From: Streptomyces spongiae
GTDB taxonomy: Bacteria; Actinomycetota; Actinomycetes; Streptomycetales; Streptomycetaceae
NCBI RefSeq assembly: GCF_009377185.1
Contig: NZ_VJZC01000014.1
Location: 1 to 54,065, forward strand
Length of the DNA: 54,065 nt
Direction: 5' to 3'
Shown here: positions 24,662 to 32,884 of the stretch, piece after piece
Layout of the letters: every line of letters begins with the position of its first letter
Numbering within the stretch: the stretch's first letter is position 1
Translations under genes and position numbers: made by a program
The notes under the pieces: model-generated
What the model saw: the letters and a program-made list of their open reading frames with translations, nothing else
Told to the model about the DNA's origin: nothing
Database searches by the model: none

Positions 24662-26278
24662 TCAGCCCCGACGGATCTGGGCATCGAAGGCGCGCGACGT
24701 CAGGCCTCTTTCCCGCACCGCGCCCTTCGCCACCCGTTCTGACGGTGTTTTGGGCAGCGAGTCGACTACCTCCAGGAACCTGGGGACGGCGAACCGGGGC
24801 AGGTGCTCCCCCAGGTGCCTGTGGAGCTGCTCGACATCGATCACCTGATCCTCGGCGGGGACGAGAAGCATGGCGACGTCCTCCTCACCGAGTGGAGAGG
24901 GAACACCGAACGCTGCCGCTTCACAGACGGACGGGTGGCGCAGGGCGATCTGCTCGACCTCCCAAGCGCTGACGTTCTCGCCACGTCGCCGGATGGAGTC
25001 CTTGCGCCGCCCGACGTACACGAGCGAGCCGTCCTCTCTGCGACGCATGAGGTCGCCGGTGTGGAACCAGCCATCGCGCATCGACGCTTCAGTGGCCTCA
25101 GGCTTCCTCCAGTAACCCAGCATCATGACGTGCGGACGCTTCGGCCGGATGACCAGCTCACCGACCTGGTGCCCCCTGACATCCTGGTCCTGGTGGTCCA
25201 CGAGCCGAGCCTCGATCGAGTCCAGCGGGTGGCCCACGTTGCCAGGACTGGAGCATTCCAAGGTCTGGCTTGTCATGAAGGGCGCCTCAGTCATCCCGTA
25301 GCCCTCGACGAGCGCGACGTTGAAGCGCTTTTGGAACGACGCGTGGATCGCCGCAGGTACCGCTGACCCTATTCCGATCCGGCGCCGCATGGTCTGCTCC
25401 GACTCACGGTCCGGCTGGAGGTGGATCAGGTGGAGCATCGTCCCGATGAAGTAGAAGACGTCGACGTCGTGGCGCTCCACGTCGGCCCAGAAGCCACTGG
25501 CGCTGAAGCGCTCGGCCAGGACGAGAGTCGCCTGGGCGACGAGGCAGTCGACCACCATTGATCTTGCATCTACGTGGTGCAGCGGCTGAGCGCAGTAGGC
25601 CTTGGCGCCGCGCGCCAGAGGAACCGCGCGGAGGTGGCTGACTGCCATCTCGGTGTAGTACCCGCGCGACAGCATGACGCCCTTGGACGGGCCGGTCGTC
25701 CCCGACGTGTACAGGATCGTGGCTACCTCGTCGTCGCTGGGACTGCCTTCCTCAGGACGCTGGTGCGGGGACGTGCCGGCATTGTCGTCATCGATGTGGA
25801 CGTGTTGCACCCTGGGTCCCGCCCACGGTGAGCCGTCCCAGGCACCCACTACCACGGCGAAGTCCGGGACGAAGGCAGAGCGAGCCACCCTCTCCAGTGC
25901 CTCTCGCGTGCCGACGACAGCGCGAGGCTCCAGGTCCTGGAGGTAGTAGTCGAGCATGACCCCCGACACGTCGGGAGACAACGGTGCGTCGATGCCGCCG
26001 CAGATGTTCGTCCCGAGCCAAGCCCAAACCGACTCGGGCACGGTGGGCAGGATGATCACCACTCTGTCTCCACGCTGGACCCCGACGCTGACGAGGAGAG
26101 AGGCGACTCTGGAGGAATGGGCGAGCACGTCCGCACAGGAGTACGTCCGGTCAGCCAGGACGAGCAGAGGATCGGTGGAACGCGAGCGGGAAGCCCGCTC
26201 GAGGACGGCCACGTGGCTCCCGAGCGTCGCCTGGGAGAGCCTGTCGAGCCGTCCGGGCACCCCTTCTTCGGCCGGCAA
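24662..26278 (-). CDS. AMP-dependent acyl-CoA ligase
   Basis: A 538-residue ANL-superfamily ligase with a TTG start behind GGGGAGCTG. Motifs: P-loop TILYTSGTTGPSKGVMLS, EGYGMTEAP, the hinge region YVGRRKDSIRRRGENVSAWEVE, and the C-terminal catalytic Lys in KTPSERVAKGAVRE. The sequence style is like carnitine/crotonobetaine-CoA ligase (CaiC) relatives. It is third in an operon after two FAD amine oxidases, so it should activate the acid derived from the amine-oxidase aldehyde. A close paralogue lies at 42316-43911. Confidence 0.9.
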   Translation of the reverse strand: MPAEEGVPGRLDRLSQATLGSHVAVLERASRSRSTDPLLVLADRTYSCADVLAHSSRVASLLVSVGVQRGDRVVIILPTVPESVWAWLGTNICGGIDAPLSPDVSGVMLDYYLQDLEPRAVVGTREALERVARSAFVPDFAVVVGAWDGSPWAGPRVQHVHIDDDNAGTSPHQRPEEGSPSDDEVATILYTSGTTGPSKGVMLSRGYYTEMAVSHLRAVPLARGAKAYCAQPLHHVDARSMVVDCLVAQATLVLAERFSASGFWADVERHDVDVFYFIGTMLHLIHLQPDRESEQTMRRRIGIGSAVPAAIHASFQKRFNVALVEGYGMTEAPFMTSQTLECSSPGNVGHPLDSIEARLVDHQDQDVRGHQVGELVIRPKRPHVMMLGYWRKPEATEASMRDGWFHTGDLMRRREDGSLVYVGRRKDSIRRRGENVSAWEVEQIALRHPSVCEAAAFGVPSPLGEEDVAMLLVPAEDQVIDVEQLHRHLGEHLPRFAVPRFLEVVDSLPKTPSERVAKGAVRERGLTSRAFDAQIRRG

Positions 26279-26283
26279 CGCAA

Positions 26284-27585
26284 TCAGCTCCCCTGGAGAG
26301 ACACGCTGGGGCGAGGCAGTGCTGAGTTCTGCCTCGCGCGTCGCTTGAGCAGGATCGTGTCCGCCGCACGCTCGCCCGACAGGGCTGCGCCCTCCATGGC
26401 GGTCGTCCAGTGGTCACTGGTCGCCTCACCCGCGAAATGCAGCCCGCCGATGGACGCTGCCAGTGCTGCTCGCCGTGCGGCACCCCCCGTCCCGAGGCTC
26501 ACGACACCGCCGAAGAACTCCTGCCTGGTCCAGTTGTACACCACGCCGGCGAGGCGACGCGGTGTCGTGCCCGTCATCGCGGCGATCTGGCGGTCCAGCA
26601 CGTCGAGCGCCCCGCTCTGGTCGTCAAGCAGACCGTCACCTGTGTCAGGCATCACTCCAAGCACGGTGACCAAGTCGTGTGCAGTCCTCCGCAACCAGAA
26701 CATGCTGATCGGGCTATCCGTCATCGTGCTGGGACCCACACCGTCCAAGATGCGAGAGCCATCCTCGTACTGCCCGATGATCTTGCCGCCCTGGGACATC
26801 GGGGTACCTAGGAGCGCCTCGGTCTTCCACGCCGGCAGCACCGGATCGAAGCCGATACAACGCGTGGCAGTCACCGACGACGTCACCACGACGTCGTCGG
26901 CCACCAGCTCGTCGTTGTCGGTCACCACCCGGTAGGACCGTCCCACCCGCGAGATAAGACGGACGGGCTGGTCCACACGCACATCCAGCCCGCGCGCTGC
27001 GGCATGCGCGATGGCGTCCGTGCTGTCGGCCAGCACCCAGCACAGGCGGCCGATGTCGCCTGGGTGGACGTGCCACGAAGAGGTGAGGGTCTCCCGGTGG
27101 ACGGGGTTGAAGCCGGCCTGGGCGACGTACGCCCGGTAGGCGTCGTCGGACAAGCCCACTCTGGCCCCCCACGCGGCGATGGTCTCGGCCGGAGTGGGAG
27201 GCGCCGCGTCGAGTGCGCTCTGCACCTCTACCGCCAGCTCGGCCCGACGTTCCTCGGACACTGCGCGGCCACGAAGCACCAAGTTGCCGAGCATGATGGA
27301 GGCTCCGCTGTACTTCTCCGAAGGCCCCTTGGGAAACATCCGGATCTCAGGCGACAGCGCGAGTCCCTGCTCCAGGCAGAACGCGAGCAGGCGGTCCTGC
27401 CCGCGGTCGAGGAACGACGCACCGAGGTCCGCCACGGCGCCGTGCAGCAGGCTCTCCCGGTCCCCGCGGGTGCGTCCGCCGATGTGCTGAGTCGCCTCCA
27501 GCACCACTACGTCCTCCCCTGCATCGTGGAGCCGACGCGCGGTGAAGAGGCCCGCGATCCCCGCGCCGATGATCACTGTGCCCAT
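26284..27585 (-). CDS. FAD-dependent amine oxidase (second of a pair)
   Basis: A 433-residue flavin amine oxidase. The N-terminal dinucleotide fold is VIIGAGIAGLFTARRLHDAG with VLEATQHIGGRTRGD, and the C-terminal FAD contact is GLHFAGEATSDHWTTAMEGAALSGERAA preceded by YNWTRQEFFGG. It overlaps the upstream paralogue by 13 bp and is followed after 5 bp by the CoA ligase. Members oxidise primary, secondary or polyamine amines to imines, releasing aldehyde. Two paralogues suggest a heteromer or two successive oxidations; the sequence does not tell which. Confidence 0.88.
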   Translation of the reverse strand: MGTVIIGAGIAGLFTARRLHDAGEDVVVLEATQHIGGRTRGDRESLLHGAVADLGASFLDRGQDRLLAFCLEQGLALSPEIRMFPKGPSEKYSGASIMLGNLVLRGRAVSEERRAELAVEVQSALDAAPPTPAETIAAWGARVGLSDDAYRAYVAQAGFNPVHRETLTSSWHVHPGDIGRLCWVLADSTDAIAHAAARGLDVRVDQPVRLISRVGRSYRVVTDNDELVADDVVVTSSVTATRCIGFDPVLPAWKTEALLGTPMSQGGKIIGQYEDGSRILDGVGPSTMTDSPISMFWLRRTAHDLVTVLGVMPDTGDGLLDDQSGALDVLDRQIAAMTGTTPRRLAGVVYNWTRQEFFGGVVSLGTGGAARRAALAASIGGLHFAGEATSDHWTTAMEGAALSGERAADTILLKRRARQNSALPRPSVSLQGS

Positions 27586-28904
27586 GCTCGCGACAGCCTT
27601 TCCGTGATGAAGTCCGTGTGGTAGGTGGGCTGCTGCCGCAGGATCTCCTCGGCAGCGCGCAGGCCCGACCGGACCGCGCCCTCGAGCGTCCCGGCCATGG
27701 GCGCATCCGTATAATCGCCGACGAAGTGCGTCTTGTGCTCCACTGCGCTGACGACCGCGCTGATCTGGCTGCGCGCATTCTCGGGAGGCGCGATGGTGAC
27801 ACCGAGTTGCAGCGGATCTGCCCACCAGTCCTTGATGTCGCTGTGCAGCCGGTCGACACGGTGGCCAACGGCCTGCTCCACCAGGTCGTCCAGCTGGGCA
27901 AGCGCCGTGCCGGGGTCCGCCATGGGGCCTCGTCCTGCTCCCGCGAAGAAGGAGGTGACGATCGCGGGCGAGCCGTCCTGCTCCGTCACGCTGACCCACG
28001 CCACGTCGATATCTCCGTCGGTGCACACGAGGGAACCGAAGGCCGAGCGGACGAGGTCTCCCTCGGCGTATTGAGCCATCACCTTGCCTGCCATCGCAGG
28101 CAACATGGACGTGGTGGCCATCACTTTGGCCTCGGACAGCGGAGGGTCGAACCCTATGTTGTTGACCACGAACGGCCCCACGGCGCACACCAGTCGACTG
28201 CCTTCGAACTCCTCTCCGTCGGCTGTGACGACCCGCACCGTGCCTCCGCGCAGGGCTCGGACGACCTGCTTGCCGCACCTCACGTCGAGCCCCGCGGCGA
28301 GCGCGAACGCCAGTTGCTGGGTGCCTCCGTGAATGCGCTGGAAGCTGCCGCTGTGGGCACCGAAGACGAAGTGCACGTCGCAGTCCCAGGGATCGAGCTG
28401 CGTGAAGAACCGGGCCAGCGCCCTGACAACTCCCGCTGTGATGGTGGACAGCCGAGCGCGACGGATCCACTGCTCGACGATCTCGTGGTGTGCCGGTGGT
28501 GTGGCGCGAGCCGCAGCGCGGAGCTCATCCCCCGCGCGAGCTGCCTCCTGCCTGTCCAGGAGATGCCCGTCAACGACGAAGCGCGCGACCCGGAGGTAGC
28601 CCTCCATCGGGCTCAGATCGCCCTCCGCAACACGGCTGTAGACCTGAGGGGCGGCTAGCTCGACGCTTAGCTCGTCGCAAAGAGCCCGCAGAGCGCGGTA
28701 GCTACTGTCGATCAGCTCTCCGCCGAAGTTGGCGTACTGACTCCCCGACCATCCCGCTGAGGAGGTGAGCGTGCGACCACCCACCACAGAGGCCGCCTCG
28801 AGCACGACGACAGAAGTTCCGGCGTCGTGGAGGCGCCGCGCGGCCGTGAGCCCCGCAAGTCCCGCGCCTATGACGATGACCGGTGCTTCGTCTCTGAGCA
28901 GCAC
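27573..28904 (-). CDS. FAD-dependent amine oxidase (first of a pair)
   Basis: A 443-residue flavin monoamine/putrescine-oxidase-like protein, GTG start after TATGGAGGAACGAC. Motifs: VIVIGAGLAGLTAARRLHDAG (residues 9-29), VLEAASVVGGRT, FQRIHGGTQQLAFALA in the middle, and the C-terminal FVGDYTDAPMAGTLEGAVRSGLRAA. First gene of an operon with the second oxidase and a CoA ligase. Upstream are a 5'-leader hairpin and a motif copy at 29003-29017. It should act in the cytosol, since no signal peptide is present. Confidence 0.9.
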   Translation of the reverse strand: MLLRDEAPVIVIGAGLAGLTAARRLHDAGTSVVVLEAASVVGGRTLTSSAGWSGSQYANFGGELIDSSYRALRALCDELSVELAAPQVYSRVAEGDLSPMEGYLRVARFVVDGHLLDRQEAARAGDELRAAARATPPAHHEIVEQWIRRARLSTITAGVVRALARFFTQLDPWDCDVHFVFGAHSGSFQRIHGGTQQLAFALAAGLDVRCGKQVVRALRGGTVRVVTADGEEFEGSRLVCAVGPFVVNNIGFDPPLSEAKVMATTSMLPAMAGKVMAQYAEGDLVRSAFGSLVCTDGDIDVAWVSVTEQDGSPAIVTSFFAGAGRGPMADPGTALAQLDDLVEQAVGHRVDRLHSDIKDWWADPLQLGVTIAPPENARSQISAVVSAVEHKTHFVGDYTDAPMAGTLEGAVRSGLRAAEEILRQQPTYHTDFITERLSRAWAQ

Positions 28905-28928
28905 GTCGTTCCTCCATAGGTCCGTCAG

Positions 28929-28952
28929 TGAGGGGGCTGACTGGCCCCCTCA
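28929..28952. promoter_or_regulatory. GC-rich hairpin in the amine-oxidase leader
   Basis: TGAGGGGG (28929-28936) pairs exactly with CCCCCTCA (28945-28952) over the loop CTGACTGG, 24 bp before the start codon on the transcript side. It may affect translation or mark a second binding site; it lacks the 4-base spacing of the island motif. Confidence 0.5.
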
Positions 28953-29002
28953 TCAGTCAACTGGCTGCCTCCGCGCGCGTGCGCTGCCTGGCGCGTATCC
29001 CG

Positions 29003-29017
29003 CCCAGCTGGGGGATC
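29003..29017 (-). promoter_or_regulatory. Island motif copy 6 (GATCCCCCAGCTGGG)
   Basis: Minus-strand copy, about 100 bp upstream of the amine-oxidase operon start. Confidence 0.8.
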
Positions 29018-29140
29018 GTCCGGGAAGAGATCTCCCTCGTCAGCGATAGCTGAGGCTCGCTCGGACGAGGTGTCCGTGCTCATTGCAGCTGATCAGAGAG
29101 GCTCCTCGACGGCCCACTGCCACCGTCGTCGCTCCGATGT

Positions 29141-29450
29141 TCACCGCGGCACAGATGAACCGCAGCCGTTAGTGCCGATCTGACCCCGAGTTCCTCCGGA
29201 GAAGACCACGGCCGAGCCGGCGCGGTCGAGCGAGCGGGTCAATGCGGTGCACGCCTCCTCGAAGCGAGCGCGGAACGCCGTAAAGGACTCGTCGTGAGGG
29301 ACGTTCGCGGGGTTGGGCTGGGAGACCTCAGCCGCCGGGTGGAGCGGGTGCGGGCCAAGGCCCGGCGGGTGGCCGAGCGGGGAGAACTCCCCAGGGGCGT
29401 AGCACCGGTTAAAGACGCGGCCTTCGTCCGGCCGTCCATCATCACCCGCG
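29141..29450 (-). pseudogene. Fragment resembling a histidine-phosphatase C-terminus
   Basis: The frame encodes RCYAPGEFSPLGHPPGLGPH and later PHDESFTAFRARFEEACTAL followed by AGSAVVFSGGTRGQI, like the ESFAAFxxRV and VVSSGG stretches of histidine phosphatases. There is no start, the frame upstream belongs to IS debris, and the end is unlike the family. Assignment is tentative. Confidence 0.35.
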
Positions 29451-30020
29451 GCCGGTCCGAGCCACTCCGGGCGAACCTTCAACTGGAGACGCTGGTCGTG
29501 GCCGTCGGCGCCCGACGAGACGCTGGCCTTCGAACGACGGCACATCGTCGCGGTGTGCAAGCAGCCGACGACGGTCGCGTAAGTGGCGTTGCGGGTCCGT
29601 GTGCCGCACGGCGTCGCGAAGGTACTGGCCGGTCAGGCAGCCGGACGGCCGGTTCAGCGCCGTGCGGCTGGGCGGCGGGTCATGAGCGCGGTCATCGACC
29701 AGGAGATCATCGCCTCCGCGGCCCATCTCCAGCTCGCGGATGCGTTTGTCCTTCTCCCTGGCCTCGGCGCGCAGCCGCTCCGACTCCGCCCGCTCACTCT
29801 CGCGTGGCCGACCGCCGGGAGATGGCTCGGTCACCGGCCGATCCGACAACGGCGACCCGTGGCGCCGCGCCCGCGACACCCAGCTGTACATGGTCCCCGA
29901 GTGGATACCCAGATCCTCAGCCACTTCCGAAATCGGCTTCCCGGTCTCCGCCTCGATCCGTACCGCTCCCTCGCGGAACTCAGCGTCGTAGATGCGCTTC
30001 CTGGATGCCGTCACGCTCAA
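29442..30020 (-). pseudogene. IS3-family OrfA with decayed downstream part
   Basis: Starts MSVTASRKRIYDAEFREGAV and has the HTH_Tnp_1 fold (ETGKPISEVAEDLGIHSGTMYSWVSRAR) followed by the leucine-zipper-like region (AESERLRAEAREKDKRIRELEM). After about residue 98 the sequence no longer resembles OrfA or the OrfB junction, and no OrfB follows. It is a remnant of an IS3 element. Confidence 0.7.
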
Positions 30021-30163
30021 TTATCCCTCGGGCCACGGTCTCCACAGTAGGAGGGGAACCTCAGCCCAAGCGTCTCCCGCCACACCACGAACAGAGAGTT
30101 GACCTCGGTCTGCTCGACCACGTACGAAGGGGCGTCTCGACCCGGCGCTGGACGTGGAAGTGG

Positions 30164-30473
30164 TGTCGGCGGCGGCTGACCTTGGGTTACTGGATCACTT
30201 TCAGTGCAAGGGCCACGGAGGGGCACCGGAACCGCGATCATGAACGGCCGTGGGTGATGTGCTCCTCAAGGACCTGTGGTTCCACCAGATCGATGGTGTC
30301 GAGGTAGAAAACGCCGTGTCTGAAGGCGAGTTGGTGATCGTCCGGGCCCGGACAGGTGGGGAGCAGGCCGCGTGTCCGGCGTGCGGGACCCTGTCGTCCC
30401 GGGCTCACAGCCGGTACGTACGCCAGCTCGTCGACGGTGTGGTCGGCGGCCGTCGGGTGCTGATCGAGTTACA
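30164..30473 (+). mobile_element. Left end of a second ISL3 element, truncated
   Basis: From 30164 (TGTCGGCGGCGGCTGAC) the sequence follows the end and first 74 codons of the ISL3 element at 8953, with scattered substitutions, including GTGGGTGATGTGCTCCT at the transposase start (30250) and CPACGTLSS. Similarity stops abruptly after ATCGAGTTACA at 30473. It is in the same orientation as the intact copy, so the two form 310-bp direct repeats about 21 kb apart. Confidence 0.88.
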
Positions 30474-30725
30474 TCAAGGCGCCCCCTCCAGGTGGCGGAA
30501 GCAAGCCGCGGCCGGCACACGGTCCCCCGCGTCCAAGTCCGCGTCGTCCAGGTCGATCGTCATCTGCCACATGGGCGCCGGGGCCCGGACGGAAGACGGA
30601 TTGGACGAGGCCGCACGCTCCTTGGCAGTTCGGGCGACACCACGGCTGCAAGTCATGCGTCATCGGCGCCATCCGGAACACAGCTCCGTGCCACCCCATT
30701 CAGTCGGGTGTAGGGGTGAGCAGGG
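30474..30725. other. Gap between ISL3 remnant and SDR pseudogene
   Basis: A - strand frame encodes MWQMTIDLDDADLDAGDRVP, which I do not recognise and which has no ribosome binding site. No other feature was seen apart from the motif that begins at 30726. Confidence 0.3.
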
Positions 30726-30740
30726 CATCCCCCGATTGGG
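30726..30740 (+). promoter_or_regulatory. Island motif copy 7 (CATCCCCCGATTGGG)
   Basis: Exact consensus match, 57 bp before the first recognisable codons of the SDR pseudogene at 30797, so the motif outlived the gene's coding function or serves the downstream MaoC gene. Confidence 0.75.
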
Positions 30741-30796
30741 CCGACTTCCTCCTCGAGCCGGGCCGGGGGTAGATCCTGCGCGTCCAGGATGACGCC

Positions 30797-31560
30797 ATGC
30801 ACCACCTGCCGTCGCCCGGGATCGGGCGAGCCATCGCACGCAGACTCTCCCGGGTCCGGGGCGACGTCGTAGTCAACGACACCGACGCCGACGCACAGGT
30901 GGCGCAGCAGTGTCCTGGCCTGGCGGTGCCGGTCGACGCCACCTCGCCGGCGGGTGTCCCGGAGCTGCACGCCACCGCTCGAGCCCGCCCAGGTGACATC
31001 GACGTGTGTTTCGGCAACGCCTGGGGCGACCAGGGGCACGGCCTGGGCACCGGCGAGGACGAGTGGGCGACGTCGTGGAAGGTGAACGTCATGGTCCACG
31101 TCCGGGCGGCTCGCCTGCCCGTCCCGGACTGGGCCTCGAGGGGTGGTGGCCCGCTTCGTCATCACGGTGTCCCCTGCCGGACTCCTGACCATGCTCGATG
31201 CCCCGGCGTACTCCGTCACCGAGAACGGCGCGGTGGCCTTCGCCGAATGGTGGGCCGCCTACAGGCACCTTGGGATCTTCGTGTAGTCGCTGTGCCCGCA
31301 AGGAGTCCGCACCGGGATGCTGGACCGCAGCGGGCACGGTTCAAAGAGACGCTGAGCCACGACGATGCGCTGGAACCTGACGCCCTGGCAGATGACGTCT
31401 GGGCGGCACTCCAGGACGAGCGCTTCCTGATCCTGCCCACCCACAGGTGCAGGACTACGCGGTTGGTCGAGCCGCCGGCCGCGACAGTTGGCTCACTGGG
31501 ATGAACCAGTCGCAGCAGCAGCTGTCGCGCGCTCACCGTCAACGTGACGACTTTTTCACG
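30797..31560 (+). pseudogene. SDR-family oxidoreductase, decayed
   Basis: SDR similarity is spread over frames: PGIGRAIARRLSR (with TGxxx of the dinucleotide motif lost), then VVNDTDADAQVAQQCPGLAVPVDATS, the NAG position changed to FGNAWGDQGHG, and NVMVHVRAARLPVPDWASRG. A frameshift then leads to RFVITVSPAGLLTMLDAPAY, with YSVTENGA in place of YxxxK, a nonsense codon after LGIFV near 31285, and another shift back to KETLSHDDALEPDALADDVW. The catalytic Lys and cofactor motif are both lost. It was probably first in the MaoC/dehydrogenase operon. Confidence 0.78.
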
Positions 31561-31629
31561 AGCACCGGCACTGGCCACGACGACCGCACGTCTCCCGACC
31601 ATCACTCCAGCAACCGCGAGGTACCTCAC

Positions 31630-32094
31630 ATGCAGACCGTCAACGGGATCGACGCGCTGCGCGCAGCCATCGGTCAGGACCTCGGCACCTCTGAGTGGTA
31701 TCCGCTCGAGCAGGCACGAGTTGACGCCTTCGCGGACGCGACCGAGGACCACCAGTGGATCCATGTCGATCGCGAGCGAGCCCAGGACGGGCCCTTCGGC
31801 ACCACGGTGGCACACGGGTACCTCTTGCTGGCCCTCGTCCCACATCTGTGTTGGCAGGTGTTCGAGACGACCGGCATCGCCATGGAAATCAACTACGGGC
31901 TCGACCGTGTGCGCTTCCCCGCACCGGCGAGGATCCCGTGCGACATCAGGGCACGGGTCCGGCTCGAGTCTGTCGAGCCGTCAGGAGCGGCATTCCTGCT
32001 GAAGCTGCAGGTGGTCGTTGAGGGCCGAGACGAGGGAAAGCCACTGTGCGTGGCAGAGACGCTGGGCTACCTCGTACCCGAGGAGCCGAACTGA
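31630..32094 (+). CDS. MaoC-family (R)-hydratase / dehydratase
   Basis: A 154-residue hot-dog-fold protein starting MQTVNGIDALRAAIGQDLG. The hydratase-2 motif is present as FADATEDHQWIHVDRERAQDGPFGTTVAHGYLLLALVPHL, with the Asp/His pair of the active site. Such enzymes hydrate 2-enoyl-CoA. Its stop overlaps the ATG of the phosphotransferase pseudogene by one base, and the acyl-CoA dehydrogenases follow, so the segment is a beta-oxidation operon. Confidence 0.9.
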   Translation: MQTVNGIDALRAAIGQDLGTSEWYPLEQARVDAFADATEDHQWIHVDRERAQDGPFGTTVAHGYLLLALVPHLCWQVFETTGIAMEINYGLDRVRFPAPARIPCDIRARVRLESVEPSGAAFLLKLQVVVEGRDEGKPLCVAETLGYLVPEEPN

Positions 32095-32884
32095 TGGCCA
32101 CGTCACCTCGAGGTCTCGACCTGGCCCGGCTGCGGGCGTGGTTGTCGCACCAAGGACCCGATTTCATCGGGAAGGAGTGGACGGCGCGACACCTGACGGG
32201 TGGCAAGTCGAAGTACACCTACGAGGTACGGATCGATGACCGCCTCTACGTGGTGCGTCGTCCGACGGTGGGCGAGGTCCTCGCCACCACGCACGACGTG
32301 GGTCGCGAGCACCGCGTGATGTCGGGACGCCCTTGTTGCCCTGCATCACGCGGACCCCGCGGAGGTCGGCGTGACCGCCTTCGGCCGACCCACTGGCTTC
32401 CTTGCCCGCCAGGTGCGTCGCTGGCGTCAGCAGTTGAAGGCGGTCAAGACTGGCGAGCTCAGTGGCTTGGACGACCTCCACCACCGATTGGAGACGACGG
32501 CGCTGCCCCCAGCCGAACCGCGATCGTGCACGGCGACTACAAGCTCGGCAACGCCCTGGGCGACGACGCAGCCGCCGCCGTCGACTGAGAGATGTCGACG
32601 CTGTGCGACCCACTGACCGACCTCGCGCTATTGGTCGGTTACAAGCGGCTCGGCGAGCAGGCCGGCAACGAGTCGTTCACCGACTCCGCCAGTGCGGTCT
32701 CGGGGCACGACCTCGTGGGGTTCGGCTTCTACTTCGCTCTCGCGGCCCTCAAGCTCGCAGGCGCCCTCAAGGGCGTTCGCGCTCGCCACCTACGAAAGAC
32801 CGTCGGCCCGGGCTTCTCCCGCCTCGCCGACACACCCGAGATGGCCATCGCCCTCGGCCTCACGTCCCTGAAGGAGCACATCTG
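32094..32884 (+). pseudogene. APH/ACAD10-11-type phosphotransferase, decayed
   Basis: Starts MATSPRGLDLARLRAWLSHQ and matches the kinase-like phosphotransferases often found beside acyl-CoA dehydrogenases (GGKSKYTYEV, YVVRRP). A central part is deleted after EHRVMSG near 32325; the next frame reads LVALHHADPAEVGVTAFGRPTGFLARQVRRW. Another shift near 32520 restores AIVHGDYKLGNAL (catalytic HGDxxxxN). The conserved Trp of the metal-binding DWE is a TGA at 32586-32588, followed by EMSTLCDPLTDLALLVG. At least three disabling changes are visible. Confidence 0.82.
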
